Shown piece after piece: positions 1 through 8,552 of a stretch of 64,000 bases of DNA; position 1 is the stretch's first letter, and the number at the start of each line of letters is the position of its first letter. The notes beneath the pieces were generated by a model, which worked only from the letters and a program-made list of their open reading frames with translations, did not search any database and was not told the origin of the DNA. This DNA is from Nocardia nova. Its GTDB lineage: Bacteria; Actinomycetota; Actinomycetes; Mycobacteriales; Mycobacteriaceae. A program made the translations under genes and the position numbers. The stretch spans positions 186,001 to 250,000 of the forward strand of contig NZ_PSZE01000006.1 in the NCBI RefSeq assembly GCF_002933465.1. Reading direction: 5' to 3'.

Positions 1-406
1 TGCGCGCCGACGGCATCCGGTCGCTCGCCACGCGCCACGCGCGACGCCAGGCCGCGCGGTCTATCGCCGCTACGCAGGGGGAGCCCGGGGTCAGGTCGAG
101 CAGTTCGCCGAAGGGATCCGAAAGAGCATTCGCCGCAACGGTTTCCGGCACCGATGCCGGTGCGGCTGTGAGGTAGGTGCCCGAGCCGTGCCGCCCGGAG
201 ATCCACCCCTCGGCATGTAATTGGTCGTAGGCGGCGGTGACCACCGTGCGGCTGACGCCCAGCCGGGCGGCCAGGGCACGGGACGAGGGGAGTCGCTCGC
301 CACCTCGCAGTCGGCCGGCCGTCGCCGCGGCGCGCAGTTCGTCGGCCACCTGGACCGACAGCGGGCGTGGTGAATCGCGATCGATCGACAGCGGGAGGTC
401 CTCCAC
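1..406 (-). CDS. MocR/PdxR-type GntR transcription factor, N-terminal part (runs off the window)
   Basis: Reading leftward from a GTG at 406, preceded by a GGGAG ribosome site, the frame gives about 135 residues and is still open at base 1. The visible part is a winged helix-turn-helix of the GntR class: residues 15-75 carry PLSVQVADELRAA, GERLPSSRALAARLGVSR and a turn ending in GSGTYL. A linker and the phrase LTPGSPC follow, the usual entry to the aminotransferase-like fold-I domain of MocR regulators, which bind PLP. It is divergent from a PNPOx-fold gene, a common pairing in which the regulator controls its neighbour. The effector domain lies outside the window, so the ligand is unknown. 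Confidence 0.8.
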   Translation of the reverse strand, partial: MEDLPLSIDRDSPRPLSVQVADELRAAATAGRLRGGERLPSSRALAARLGVSRTVVTAAYDQLHAEGWISGRHGSGTYLTAAPASVPETVAANALSDPFGELLDLTPGSPCVAAIDRAAWRRAWRVASDRMPSAR

Positions 407-486
407 GGTGCTCCCTTCGGCTCGAATGCCCGACCGCGACGATGGTGCGGCGTCCGCACAAGTGGACGTCCGGAATAGCTCCTGAT

Positions 487-532
487 TGGCCATATGACGA
501 TGCCACCCGATCGTAGACCCTGGTCATATGAC
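487..532. promoter_or_regulatory. Direct-repeat operator candidate in the MocR/PNPOx divergent promoter
   Basis: TGGCCATATGAC (487-498) and TGGTCATATGAC (521-532) are direct repeats differing at one base, with starts 34 bp apart, about three helical turns. MocR regulators are known to bind spaced direct repeats. The second copy covers the ATG of the PNPOx-fold gene at 528, so binding would probably affect its expression directly. Confidence 0.45.
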
Positions 533-1202
533 AGGAACACCCACTCGCCCGAAGCTCTCGCCGACCTCGCGGAGCACCGTCACCCGCTACCGGGACCGCG
601 CCGCCACCAACCGCGCGGCCCTGGACGAGGTGCTCGACGCCGGGCTGATCTGTCATATCGGGGTGACCCTGCACGGCGCGCCCGTCGTGCTGCCGACGGT
701 CTACGGCCGCAGCGCGGACACCCTGTATCTGCACGGATCCACCGGCGCCGGTAACCTGCGCGCCGCCCTCACCGGTGACATCTGTGTCGCGGTGAGTCTG
801 GTCGATGCGATCGTGTATGCCCGGGCGGCCATGCACTTTTCGATGAACTACCGCTCCGCCGTCATCCACGGGCGTCCGGTCGAAATCACCGACCTCGAGG
901 AGCGGCTACGCGCGTTGCGCGCCATCGTCGAACATTCCGCCCCCGGCGCCTGGGACACCGTGCGCGCTCCCGACAAGAAGGAGTTGGCGGCCACCCTGGT
1001 CTTGGCCCTCGACCTCACCGAGGCGTCGGTGAAGACGCGCACCGGCGATCCCTCCGACGATCCCGCCGACCTGAACAGCGACGCCTGGGCGGGCCTGCTC
1101 CCGATCCGTCAAGTCTTCGGCGATCCGATCCCGGCGCCCGACCTGGTACGCCCGGGCGCCGTCCCGGACCACGTGACGGCGCGGATCCTCACCACGCGGT
1201 GA
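528..1202 (+). CDS. Pyridoxamine 5'-phosphate oxidase-fold (flavin-nucleotide-binding) protein
   Basis: This 224-residue protein belongs to the split-barrel family of PNPOx-like flavin-binding proteins. Evidence is the strand pattern LICHIGVTLHGAPVVLPT at residues about 41-58, the YLHGSTGAGNLRA loop and the later FSMNYRSAVIHGRP strand pair. The family includes nitroimidazole-resistance proteins and FMN- or F420-dependent reductases, so the substrate cannot be named. It has the length and layout of stand-alone family members. The ATG at 528 has no clear ribosome site and may be translated from a very short leader. Its last 14 bases overlap the convergent acyltransferase gene. Its divergent neighbour is a MocR regulator, suggesting vitamin B6- or flavin-linked control. 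Confidence 0.75.
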   Translation: MTGTPTRPKLSPTSRSTVTRYRDRAATNRAALDEVLDAGLICHIGVTLHGAPVVLPTVYGRSADTLYLHGSTGAGNLRAALTGDICVAVSLVDAIVYARAAMHFSMNYRSAVIHGRPVEITDLEERLRALRAIVEHSAPGAWDTVRAPDKKELAATLVLALDLTEASVKTRTGDPSDDPADLNSDAWAGLLPIRQVFGDPIPAPDLVRPGAVPDHVTARILTTR

Positions 1203-2415
1203 CCGGTACCTCGAATCGTTCGATCGCCTTCCGCGCGAAATCGACCAGCGCATCGGAGGATTCGATCCGCTCCTGATCCAGGCCCACCACAGCGAGGGTG
1301 TACGTGTGCCCGATCCGGCACAGGTAGGCCGCGAGGCGGGTACGGGGGAGCGCCGTCGGCTGCAGTCCGGGATGGATGGCCCGGGCGGCGACGCCGGTGC
1401 AGCGATGTGGGCCCAGTTGCGCCAGCGAGGCCGGGAGGGTGCCGATGTTCGAGCACAGAATGTCACGTTCGCCCGCACCGCGGGAGAGCCGATGGGCGAC
1501 GCGCGCGGGCAACACCTGCAGCAGTTCCGCGGGCATACCGTCGGGTCCGGAGATGTGGTATTCGTATGCGGCCCGGCACTTCTCGCGCAGGGACGCTGGT
1601 GTGTCGGTGCGCTCGACCACCACTTCGGTCATCGCCATGTCGTTGTCGACGCGGCGACCGTCGCGGGTGTCGACGGGAACGGCGGCGGTTATCGCCGGAT
1701 CGGGAAAGCCGCTGTCCCACAGTATCTTCGCGATGATATGGAGGAACAGGCTGTTCGCCGTTCCGCCCCGCCCCGCCGCGGCCAGCTCCCAGTCCGCCGC
1801 CGGAAATTGCAGGACCGCATTGGATGTCGTCGCCGTTTCGGCGCTGCGGCCGGCTCCGCCACCGGATCCCCGGGGCGCCCCATGTCGCAGGGCGCGCGTG
1901 GTGCCGGACAACACGGTGGTCCACTGCCGGGCCGCATCGGCCCAATCCGACTGCGGCGCCGCATATTCCGTGAGCGGCGTGCCGGCCAGCGCGTGGTCGA
2001 CGGCCAGCGCCAGACCGCGTCCGTCGGCGAGGGCATGTGAACACGTCAGTGCCACCACCGAACCGCCCTCGCGCAGCGCCGCCGCGGACAGCCGCCACCC
2101 CGGCCCGAATTCCGGATCCAGATCGTAGCCCTGTTCGTCGGCCCAGCTCAGCAGGTCGACGGTGGCGATGCCGCCGCCGGCGATGCGCAACGGATGGGCG
2201 CCGTCGTTGCGCCGCCAGTACGGCCGCGCCCCCGGAACGCGCGGCCGCACGACGCGGCGGCCGAGCGGGCCGACGCGCAGGGCGGTGTGGATCTGTTCCA
2301 GCAGCCGCCGATCGATCGGGTCGGCGGTGCGCCACAGTCCCTGCAGCGCACTGGGAGTGCCCAGACCGCGGTGGGCGCGCAGGAAGATCTCGTCGACGAC
2401 GGTGAGCCGGCTCAT
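1189..2415 (-). CDS. Condensation/wax-ester-synthase-fold acyltransferase-like protein
   Basis: The 408-residue product has the hallmark of the CoA-dependent acyltransferase superfamily (NRPS condensation, PapA and WS/DGAT types): SHALADGRG with His127-x3-Asp131-Gly132. A strand containing SNIGTLP near residue 325 matches the region where these enzymes close the active-site tunnel. There is no signal peptide or membrane segment. It starts 6 nt downstream of the crotonase stop, so the two form an operon, apparently under the divergent TetR operator. The context suggests transfer of an acyl group made or trimmed by the crotonase, but acceptor and donor are unknown. It could also be a distant PapA-like or diacylglycerol acyltransferase relative. 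Confidence 0.6.
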   Translation of the reverse strand: MSRLTVVDEIFLRAHRGLGTPSALQGLWRTADPIDRRLLEQIHTALRVGPLGRRVVRPRVPGARPYWRRNDGAHPLRIAGGGIATVDLLSWADEQGYDLDPEFGPGWRLSAAALREGGSVVALTCSHALADGRGLALAVDHALAGTPLTEYAAPQSDWADAARQWTTVLSGTTRALRHGAPRGSGGGAGRSAETATTSNAVLQFPAADWELAAAGRGGTANSLFLHIIAKILWDSGFPDPAITAAVPVDTRDGRRVDNDMAMTEVVVERTDTPASLREKCRAAYEYHISGPDGMPAELLQVLPARVAHRLSRGAGERDILCSNIGTLPASLAQLGPHRCTGVAARAIHPGLQPTALPRTRLAAYLCRIGHTYTLAVVGLDQERIESSDALVDFARKAIERFEVPVTAW

Positions 2416-2421
2416 CGCCGC

Positions 2422-3195
2422 TCAGGCCGGCGATCCGTGCCGGCCCGCCCCGCCGGCGAACCGTTGCGCGCCCTCGAGCGCACCGTCGGCCAGCGCGGTG
2501 AAGCCGTAGCGGAACTCGCGGGCCATCGCCTCCGATTCGTCCAGCCCCCACTGCTCCAGCGCCGACATCCGGTCCGCACGCAGGCAGATCTGCGGCAGAG
2601 CGGCCAGTTCGGCGGCGAGTCGCTCTGCGGCGGAACGGGATTCACCGGGAGCGACGACCCGGTTGACCAGTCCGATCTGCAAAGCCTCGGATGCGGCGAC
2701 GGCTCGACCGGTAAGAATCATGTCCATCGCCCGGCCCGCACCGACGATGCGCGGCAGCCGCACCGTGCCACCGTCGATCAGCGGCACGCCCCAGCGACGG
2801 CAGAACACACCGAATGTGCTGTCCTGCTCGGCGATTCGCAGGTCGCACCACAGTGCCAGTTCCAGTCCACCGGCGACGGCATAGCCCGAGACGGCGGCGA
2901 TCACCGGCTTGGACAGCGTCATGCGGGTGGGGCCCATGGGTCCGTCGCCGTCTTCGGCCGCCCGGTTGGACTTCTCGGTGCCCAGCGCTTTCAGATCCGC
3001 CCCGGCGCAGAAGGTGCCGCCGGCGCCCCACAGCACCGCGACCGCCGTACTGTCGTCGGCGTCGAATTCGCGGAACGCCTCCGCCAGCGCCTGGGCTGTC
3101 GGTCCGTCGACGGCATTACGTGCCTCGGGGCGATGCAGGATCACCGTGAACACGGGCCCGCTGCGCTCGATTCGTACGCTCACGAATTCGACCAT
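2422..3195 (-). CDS. echA: Enoyl-CoA hydratase/isomerase (crotonase) family protein
   Basis: The 257-residue protein is a complete crotonase. Residues about 20-30 give HRPEARNAVD; GTFCAGADL near 60-70 forms the first half of the oxyanion hole, and SGYAVAGGLELALWCDLRIA (about 103-122) supplies the second. The usual Glu of syn-hydratases in this region is not clearly placed, so hydratase versus isomerase activity is open. Start is ATG at 3195, 23 bp from a TetR-type operator; a GTG is also available just inside. It precedes an acyltransferase gene by 6 nt and is divergent from a TetR regulator and an acyl-CoA dehydrogenase, so the locus probably handles a specific acyl-CoA. Confidence 0.85.
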   Translation of the reverse strand: MVEFVSVRIERSGPVFTVILHRPEARNAVDGPTAQALAEAFREFDADDSTAVAVLWGAGGTFCAGADLKALGTEKSNRAAEDGDGPMGPTRMTLSKPVIAAVSGYAVAGGLELALWCDLRIAEQDSTFGVFCRRWGVPLIDGGTVRLPRIVGAGRAMDMILTGRAVAASEALQIGLVNRVVAPGESRSAAERLAAELAALPQICLRADRMSALEQWGLDESEAMAREFRYGFTALADGALEGAQRFAGGAGRHGSPA

Positions 3196-3218
3196 ACGGC
3201 CCGCCCCGGCCCTTGCGT

Positions 3219-3247
3219 CAAGAAATGAATATGTGATTCACTTCTTG
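3219..3247. promoter_or_regulatory. Inverted-repeat operator between TetR and crotonase genes
   Basis: CAAGAAATGAAT (3219-3230), a 5-bp spacer ATGTG, then ATTCACTTCTTG (3236-3247): 12-bp arms with a single mismatch. It ends one base before the GTG start of the TetR gene and lies 23 bp from the crotonase start. One dimer pair bound here could repress both directions, the usual autoregulatory arrangement of TetR proteins. Confidence 0.7.
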
Positions 3248-3248
3248 C

Positions 3249-3845
3249 GTGGCGTACCGCAGAACCCCCGCTGTGCAGGCGCGACTCGACGCGCAGTCGC
3301 GCGCGATCGTGCACGCCGCCATGAAGGTGCTCTCGGAGCAGGGCTTCGGCGGGCTGTCGATGGCCACCGTCGCCGCGGCGGCCGGAGTCGCCACCGGAAC
3401 CGTCTACAAGAGTTTCAGCGGTAAGGCCGAGCTGGTCACCGCCGTCTTCCGGGATGTCGTCACGCGCGAGGTCGCCGCAGTCGCGCAGGCCGGGGCGGAG
3501 GGCAGCGTCGTCGAGCGCGTCACCGCCGCGGTGGAGACCTTCGCCGGGCGCGCGCTGAAGAATCCCAAACTCGCCTACGTCCTGCTCGCCGAACCCGTGG
3601 ACGCGAGCGTCGACACCGAACGCCTGCGCTTCCGCAGGGCGTTCGCCGAAACCTTCGAGACCGCGATCGCCGACGGTGTCGGCGCCGGGCAACTGCCACC
3701 CCAGGACCCGCGCACCACCGCCACCGCGCTGGTCGGTGCGATCGGTGAGGTGCTGGTCGGACCGCTGGCCGAGCAGGTGCACAGCGATTCCGTGGTGCCC
3801 GAACTCGTCGCCTTCGCCCTGCGTGCCCTCGGCGCGCACGAATAG
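3249..3845 (+). CDS. TetR/AcrR family transcriptional regulator
   Basis: A 198-residue protein. Residues 12-58 form the TetR helix-turn-helix, with HAAMKVLSEQGFGGLSMATV, VAAAAGVATGTVYKSF and the conserved KAELV after the recognition helix. The rest is a helical ligand and dimer domain without a recognisable signature. The GTG start is chosen because the helix-turn-helix begins only about 12 residues later; it implies an almost leaderless message. Its stop lies inside the ribosome site (AGGAG) of the acyl-CoA dehydrogenase gene, so the two are co-transcribed. The ligand is probably an acyl-CoA or fatty acid, by context only. Confidence 0.88.
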   Translation: MAYRRTPAVQARLDAQSRAIVHAAMKVLSEQGFGGLSMATVAAAAGVATGTVYKSFSGKAELVTAVFRDVVTREVAAVAQAGAEGSVVERVTAAVETFAGRALKNPKLAYVLLAEPVDASVDTERLRFRRAFAETFETAIADGVGAGQLPPQDPRTTATALVGAIGEVLVGPLAEQVHSDSVVPELVAFALRALGAHE

Positions 3846-3855
3846 GAGAACTCAT

Positions 3856-5475
3856 ATGGCCACGCACGAAGTGTTCAACCAGGTCCCGCCGATCACCCCC
3901 TTCGACTTTTCCCGCAACCCGGCCCTGATCGAGGGCCTGCACCGTGAGGGCGCGGGCTGGGCGGAGGCCGAGGTGCGCGAATTGGGCGCGCTGGCAGGCA
4001 GTTTCGAGGCGCAGGAGTGGGGCCGGCTGGCCAACGAGTACCCGCCGGTGCTGCACACTCACGATCGTTACGGCCATCGGGTGGACGAGGTGGAGTTCCA
4101 CCCCTACTGGCACAACCTGATGGACGTCGCCGTGCGCCACGGCCTGCACGGCAGCCCCTGGCTCGACGATCGGCCCGGCGCGCACGCCGCCCGCGCCGCG
4201 AAGTTCTACACCTGGGGCGTCGCCGATGCCGGACATATGTGCCCGATCTCCATGACCTATGCCGCGGTGCCGGCACTGCGCCACAATCCGGAGCTGGCCG
4301 CGCGCTTCGAGCCGCTACTCGGTTCGCGCAGCTACGATTTCGGCCTGCGTGAGCCCTCGTCGAAGGCCGGTCTGATCGCCGGGATGTCGATGACGGAGAA
4401 GCAAGGCGGCTCCGATGTCCGCGCCAATACCACGACGGCCACACCGCAATCCGACGGCACGTATCGCATCGTCGGGCACAAGTGGTTCACCTCCGCACCG
4501 ATGTCGGATATGTTCCTGACGCTGGCGCAGGCACCCGACGGCCTGTCCTGCTTCCTGTTGCCGCGGGTGCTGCCCGACGGCACCCGCAACGCGCTGCGGC
4601 TGCAGCGCCTGAAGGACAAGCTGGGCAACAAGTCCAACGCGTCCTCGGAAATCGAGTACGAGAACGCGACGGGCTGGCTGGTCGGCGCCGAGGGCGCGGG
4701 TGTGAAAACCATCATCGAGATGGTGAACATGACCCGTCTCGACTGTGTGATCGGTTCCGCGACCGGCATGCGCACCGGCGTGGTCTACGCCGCCCACCAC
4801 GCCCGGCATCGAGAAGCCTTCGGCGCCAAGCTGATCGACCAGCCCGCCATGCGCAATGTGCTGGCCGATCTGGTGATCGAATCCGATGCCGCGACGACGG
4901 TGATGATGCGGCTGGCCGGCGCCACCGACCGCGCCGCGACCGACCCTGCCGAGGCGGCGCTGCGCCGAATCGCGTTGGCGGTCACCAAGTATTGGGTCTG
5001 CAAGCGCGCCCCCGCGCATGCGGCCGAGGCGCTGGAATGCTTCGGCGGCAACGGCTACGTCGAGGAATCCGGCATGCCGCGGCTGTATCGGGAGGCGCCG
5101 CTGATGTCGATCTGGGAGGGCTCGGGCAACGTGGCGGCGCTGGATGCCCTGCGCGCCATGGGCCGGCAGCCGGAAACGGTCGAGGCCTACTTCAACGAGG
5201 TCTCGCTGGCCCGCGGCGCCAACCACCACCTCGACGACGCGATCGACCGCATCGGCAAGGAGCTGACCGACCTCAGCGCTATCGAGTTCCGCGCCCGGCG
5301 GGTGGTCGAACTGATGGCGCTGGTGCTGCAGGGCGCGCAGCTGGTGCGCCACGGCCATGCCGCCGTGGCGGATGCGTTCTGCGCCAGCCGATTCGGTGGC
5401 GACTGGGGGATCGCCTTCGGCACCCTCCCGGTGGGAGTGGATACCGAGGCGATCCTGCAGCGCGCCTTCGTCTGA
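3856..5475 (+). CDS. aidB: AidB-type acyl-CoA dehydrogenase
   Basis: The 539-residue flavoprotein resembles E. coli AidB along its length: VFNQVPPITPFDFS at the N-terminus, LCREGAGW-type helix, CPISMTYAAVPAL, GMSMTEKQGGSDVRANTT (flavin and substrate loop), HKWFTSAPMSD, LKDKLGNKSNASSEIEY, and FGGNGYVEESGMPRLYRE with IWEGSGN near the end. AidB proteins protect DNA from alkylation or act as isovaleryl-CoA-type dehydrogenases; which applies here is not visible. Start is ATG at 3856 behind AGGAGAA; the longer open frame upstream overlaps the TetR gene and is not used. Its TGA lies in one arm of a hairpin shared with the convergent gene. Confidence 0.9.
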   Translation: MATHEVFNQVPPITPFDFSRNPALIEGLHREGAGWAEAEVRELGALAGSFEAQEWGRLANEYPPVLHTHDRYGHRVDEVEFHPYWHNLMDVAVRHGLHGSPWLDDRPGAHAARAAKFYTWGVADAGHMCPISMTYAAVPALRHNPELAARFEPLLGSRSYDFGLREPSSKAGLIAGMSMTEKQGGSDVRANTTTATPQSDGTYRIVGHKWFTSAPMSDMFLTLAQAPDGLSCFLLPRVLPDGTRNALRLQRLKDKLGNKSNASSEIEYENATGWLVGAEGAGVKTIIEMVNMTRLDCVIGSATGMRTGVVYAAHHARHREAFGAKLIDQPAMRNVLADLVIESDAATTVMMRLAGATDRAATDPAEAALRRIALAVTKYWVCKRAPAHAAEALECFGGNGYVEESGMPRLYREAPLMSIWEGSGNVAALDALRAMGRQPETVEAYFNEVSLARGANHHLDDAIDRIGKELTDLSAIEFRARRVVELMALVLQGAQLVRHGHAAVADAFCASRFGGDWGIAFGTLPVGVDTEAILQRAFV

Positions 5476-5500
5476 GCCGGATTCGCTCGATCCGGCTCAG
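5472..5500. terminator. Bidirectional hairpin terminator spanning both stop codons
   Basis: CTGAGCCGGAT (5472-5482), a 7-base loop, and ATCCGGCTCAG (5490-5500) form a perfect 11-bp stem. The left arm contains the TGA of the acyl-CoA dehydrogenase (5473-5475). The right arm contains the stop of the convergent ArsR-SRPBCC gene (5497-5499). There is no long T run, as is common in actinobacteria. Confidence 0.6.
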
Positions 5501-6291
5501 CCCACCGGTTCGCTCGACATCTCCCACGGGGCCTGCGGCAGTACGTCGCCGGTCTCGAGCAGGGACTTGAGGTTGGCCAGCACGGCTGGCCAACCGCTCG
5601 AAATGCCTTGCAGCATTTCCTGGTTCGGCAGATTTTCGTGCGTGACGGTGAGGCGGACGATATCGCGGTGCGGTTCGACCAGGAAGGTCACCAGCGACGG
5701 CGAGCGGTCGGCATCCGGCATGTCCTCGAAGGTCACCACGAGGCGGTGCGGGGGATCCGATTCGATCACCTCGCCGACGACGTCGACGGCCTCCGAGCCG
5801 TCGACGCGGCGGTGCTCCCAGCGCGAACCCGGTTGCCAGTCCGACACATTCGCGTGTCCCCAGTACCGGGCGGTGAGATCGGCGTCGGTCAGTGCCTTCC
5901 ACACCTGGTCGGCGCTGGCGTGAATATAGGTGACGTAGACGTAGTTGGGCACGGTCGTGCTCATGGCGTACTCCTCAGCCTGGTTTTTGATGGCCCGGAT
6001 CGCATCCAGTCGCGGCCTGTCGAAGACGGAGATCCATCGTTGTTCGATGTCGTGGATAGGTGCCGGATTGATGTAGTGCACCCGTTCCCGCCCGCGTCGC
6101 AGCACGGTGACCAGTCCCGCTCGCACCAGGGTGTCGAGATGCTGGGTCAGTGACTGCCGCGCCATCTCCACCCGCTCGCACAGTTCGCGCAGAGTCTGCC
6201 CGTTCTGCTCGCGAAGACGATCCAGCAGCAGCCGCCGTGTCGGGTCGGCCAATGCCTTGAAGACCACGTCCAAATCCGGTTCGGGTTGCAC
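5497..6291 (-). CDS. ArsR-family HTH fused to an SRPBCC (AHSA1-like) domain
   Basis: About 264 residues from the GTG at 6291. The N-terminal 90 residues are an ArsR winged helix (FKALADPTRRLLLDRL, LCERVEMARQSLTQHLDTL, VTVLRRGRERVHYIN). A short linker leads to an AHSA1-type SRPBCC domain (VYVTYIHASADQVWKALTD, YWGHANVSDWQPGSRW, GWPAVLANLKSLLETG). Such fusions are thought to sense small hydrophobic ligands and to autoregulate. A TTG at 6327 would add 12 residues, but those codons sit on a perfect palindrome and family members begin close to FKALADP, so the GTG is preferred. A CATAAT hexamer just upstream would make the message leaderless. Confidence 0.85.
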   Translation of the reverse strand: MQPEPDLDVVFKALADPTRRLLLDRLREQNGQTLRELCERVEMARQSLTQHLDTLVRAGLVTVLRRGRERVHYINPAPIHDIEQRWISVFDRPRLDAIRAIKNQAEEYAMSTTVPNYVYVTYIHASADQVWKALTDADLTARYWGHANVSDWQPGSRWEHRRVDGSEAVDVVGEVIESDPPHRLVVTFEDMPDADRSPSLVTFLVEPHRDIVRLTVTHENLPNQEMLQGISSGWPAVLANLKSLLETGDVLPQAPWEMSSEPVG

Positions 6292-6300
6292 GGGAAAATT

Positions 6301-6320
6301 ATGCAGGTATTTACCTGCAT
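6301..6320. promoter_or_regulatory. Perfect palindrome, probable ArsR autoregulatory operator
   Basis: ATGCAGGTA-TT-TACCTGCAT: two perfect 9-bp arms around a 2-bp centre, 9 bp upstream of the preferred GTG start of the ArsR-SRPBCC gene and overlapping a possible -10 element. ArsR dimers typically bind such 12-2-12 type palindromes over their own promoter. Confidence 0.65.
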
Positions 6321-6370
6321 AAGTCAATGGCTGCCGGTGCGGTTCGGGGAGAGCGGTGGCAGGGAGGTCC

Positions 6371-6796
6371 TCACGGCGTGGCGGCGATGGCCAGGCCGAT
6401 CAGCGCGACCACCTTCAGCAGCTCGAGCCCGATGTACCAGTAGTGCGCCGTCGAGCGCGGTCCCGCGTCACCGGCCAGTACTCGGTTCGAACGCCGGGTC
6501 AGCGGCGGCCGGACCGCCACCACCTGTATCGCCAGCACGATCACCGCGCCGATCAGCCACCCCCAGGTCGTCCCGCCCGGACCCACCACGGCCGCCGAGA
6601 CCAGCAACAGCACCGCCAAGACGGCCTCGGTGATATTCAGCGCCTTGAACACCAGCCGGCCGATACCCAGGCCGAGCGCGAGCGTCACTCCCGGCGCGCG
6701 GAACTTCAGCGGCGCCTCCAAGAAGGAGATGGCCAGCACCATGCCGAGCCACAGCATCGGCAGGAACCACAGCAGATGTTGTGCAACCGAGGTCAT
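6371..6796 (-). CDS. Small four-helix integral membrane protein, function unknown
   Basis: A 141-residue hydrophobic protein with about four predicted membrane helices: residues 8-25 (LLWFLPMLWLGMVLAISF), about 36-70 with LNITEAVLAVLLLVSAAVV, 77-95 (GWLIGAVIVLAIQVVAV) and 118-138 (HYWYIGLELLKVVALIGLAI). No catalytic motif is visible and I do not recognise the family with certainty; actinobacterial proteins of this size are usually annotated as integral membrane proteins. Start is ATG at 6796. It reads in the same direction as pgi, about 100 bp downstream of that gene, and could share its transcript. Confidence 0.7.
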   Translation of the reverse strand: MTSVAQHLLWFLPMLWLGMVLAISFLEAPLKFRAPGVTLALGLGIGRLVFKALNITEAVLAVLLLVSAAVVGPGGTTWGWLIGAVIVLAIQVVAVRPPLTRRSNRVLAGDAGPRSTAHYWYIGLELLKVVALIGLAIAATP

Positions 6797-6899
6797 TGTG
6801 CGGACGTTACAACGCCATGTCGGCCCGTGGCAGCGCCGTGCTCACATTCCCGGCATGAGATCAATGACGCATCCGGGCGAGGTATTTTCGTGGTGGCCG

Positions 6900-8552
6900 T
6901 CAGCGGTGGCCGCGATACCACCGAATCAGCGCATCGGTCGACGAATCCGATTGCGGTGCCGGATCTTCGGCGGAGGTCAGCAGCGGCTCCAAGGTGAGCG
7001 CCTGCTGTTTGCCCAGCTCCACGCCCCACTGGTCGAAACTGTCGATTCCCCAGATGGTGCCCTCGACGAAGACCTGATGTTCGTAGAGCGCGATCAACTG
7101 CCCGACCACCGAGGGGGTGAGCTGCGGGGCCAGGATCGTGGTGGAGGGCCGGTTACCGGGCATCACACGATGCGGCACCAGGGCCGGATCGAAGCCCGGA
7201 GTTCCGCCGTCCTCGGCCTCGATCTCCGCCGCCGTTCGCCCGAAGGCCAGAACCTTCGTCTGCGCGAACAGATTGCTCATCAGAATGTCATGCATGCTGC
7301 CGGAACCGTCGCGCGTCGCGAGATCGTCGGTGGGACGGGCGAATCCGATGAAATCCGCCGGCACCAGCCGGGTGCCCTGATGCAGCAGCTGGTAAAAGGC
7401 GTGCTGCCCGTTCGTTCCGGGCTCACCCCAGAAGATCTCGCCGGTCGAGGTCGTCACCGGACTGCCGTCCAGGCGCACCGATTTGCCGTTCGACTCCATG
7501 GTCAGCTGCTGCAGATAGGCCGGGAAGCGCGCCAGATCGTTGGAGTACGGCAGCACCGCGCGCGACTGCGCGCCGAAGAAATTGGAGTACCAGACCCCGA
7601 GCAGGCCGAGCAGAATCGGCGCATTGCGCTCCGGCGGCGCGGAGACGAAATGTTCGTCGACACTGTGCATTCCGGCCAGGAATTCGGCGAACCGCTCCTT
7701 TCCGATCACCGCCATCATCGACAGCCCGATCGCGGAATCCACCGAATAGCGGCCGCCGACCCAATCCCAGAACTCGAACATATTCGCGGTATCGATACCG
7801 AAATCGGCCACCCGCTGCGCGTGCGTGGACACCGCCACGAAATGTTTGGCGACCGCGTCCTCGCCGAGCGCCGCGACCAGCCAGCGCCGCGCCGCGGTGG
7901 CATTGGTGAGCGTCTCCAGCGTCGAAAACGTCTTGGAGGCAACGACGAACAGAGTGCGGGCCGGATCCAGACCGTCGAGCTTCGCGGTCAGGTCCGCCGG
8001 ATCGATATTGGAGACGAACCGCGCCGAAATGCCGGCGTCCGCATAGTGGCGCAACGCCTGATACAGCATCGCCGGACCGAGATCGGAGCCCCCGATGCCG
8101 ATATTCACCACCGTGGTGATGCGCTCGCCGCTCGCGCCGCGCCACTGCCCGGAACGCACCGCATCGGTGAAATCGCCCATCCGGCGCAGGATTTCGCGCA
8201 CCTGCGCACCCGCGTCGGCGCCGTCGATCATCATCGACGCACCGGCCGGCAGGCGCAGTGCCACATGACCCACCGCGCGGTCCTCGGAGGTGTTGATGTG
8301 CTCACCCGCGAACATCGCGTCCCGGCGACGCGCCACACCCGCCGTCTCCGCCAGATCGAGCAGCAGATCGAGAGTTTCGCGGGTGATGCGGTGCTTGCTG
8401 TAGTCGATGTGGAGATCGCCGACCTCGACGGTCAGTTCGCGTCCCCGGTCCGGATCCTCGGCGAAGAACTCGCGCAGATGCCGGTCGGCCACGGCCGAAT
8501 AGTGATCGTGCAGTTTCCGCCAGGCCGCCGTCGCGGTGATGTCGCTGCTCAC
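6900..8552 (-). CDS. pgi: Glucose-6-phosphate isomerase
   Basis: The 550-residue enzyme interconverts glucose 6-phosphate and fructose 6-phosphate in glycolysis and gluconeogenesis. Diagnostic segments are [37 protein letters not shown], the first PGI signature [19 protein letters not shown], and the second signature region with [18 protein letters not shown]. Length and domain order match complete mycobacterial enzymes. Start is GTG at 8552 ([11 protein letters not shown]), preceded by GGGGGTGAG-like purines and a possible TGTAAT -10 hexamer. The first codons and the leader are duplicated immediately upstream, which may give the gene two copies of its promoter region. Confidence 0.97.
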   Translation of the reverse strand: MSSDITATAAWRKLHDHYSAVADRHLREFFAEDPDRGRELTVEVGDLHIDYSKHRITRETLDLLLDLAETAGVARRRDAMFAGEHINTSEDRAVGHVALRLPAGASMMIDGADAGAQVREILRRMGDFTDAVRSGQWRGASGERITTVVNIGIGGSDLGPAMLYQALRHYADAGISARFVSNIDPADLTAKLDGLDPARTLFVVASKTFSTLETLTNATAARRWLVAALGEDAVAKHFVAVSTHAQRVADFGIDTANMFEFWDWVGGRYSVDSAIGLSMMAVIGKERFAEFLAGMHSVDEHFVSAPPERNAPILLGLLGVWYSNFFGAQSRAVLPYSNDLARFPAYLQQLTMESNGKSVRLDGSPVTTSTGEIFWGEPGTNGQHAFYQLLHQGTRLVPADFIGFARPTDDLATRDGSGSMHDILMSNLFAQTKVLAFGRTAAEIEAEDGGTPGFDPALVPHRVMPGNRPSTTILAPQLTPSVVGQLIALYEHQVFVEGTIWGIDSFDQWGVELGKQQALTLEPLLTSAEDPAPQSDSSTDALIRWYRGHR

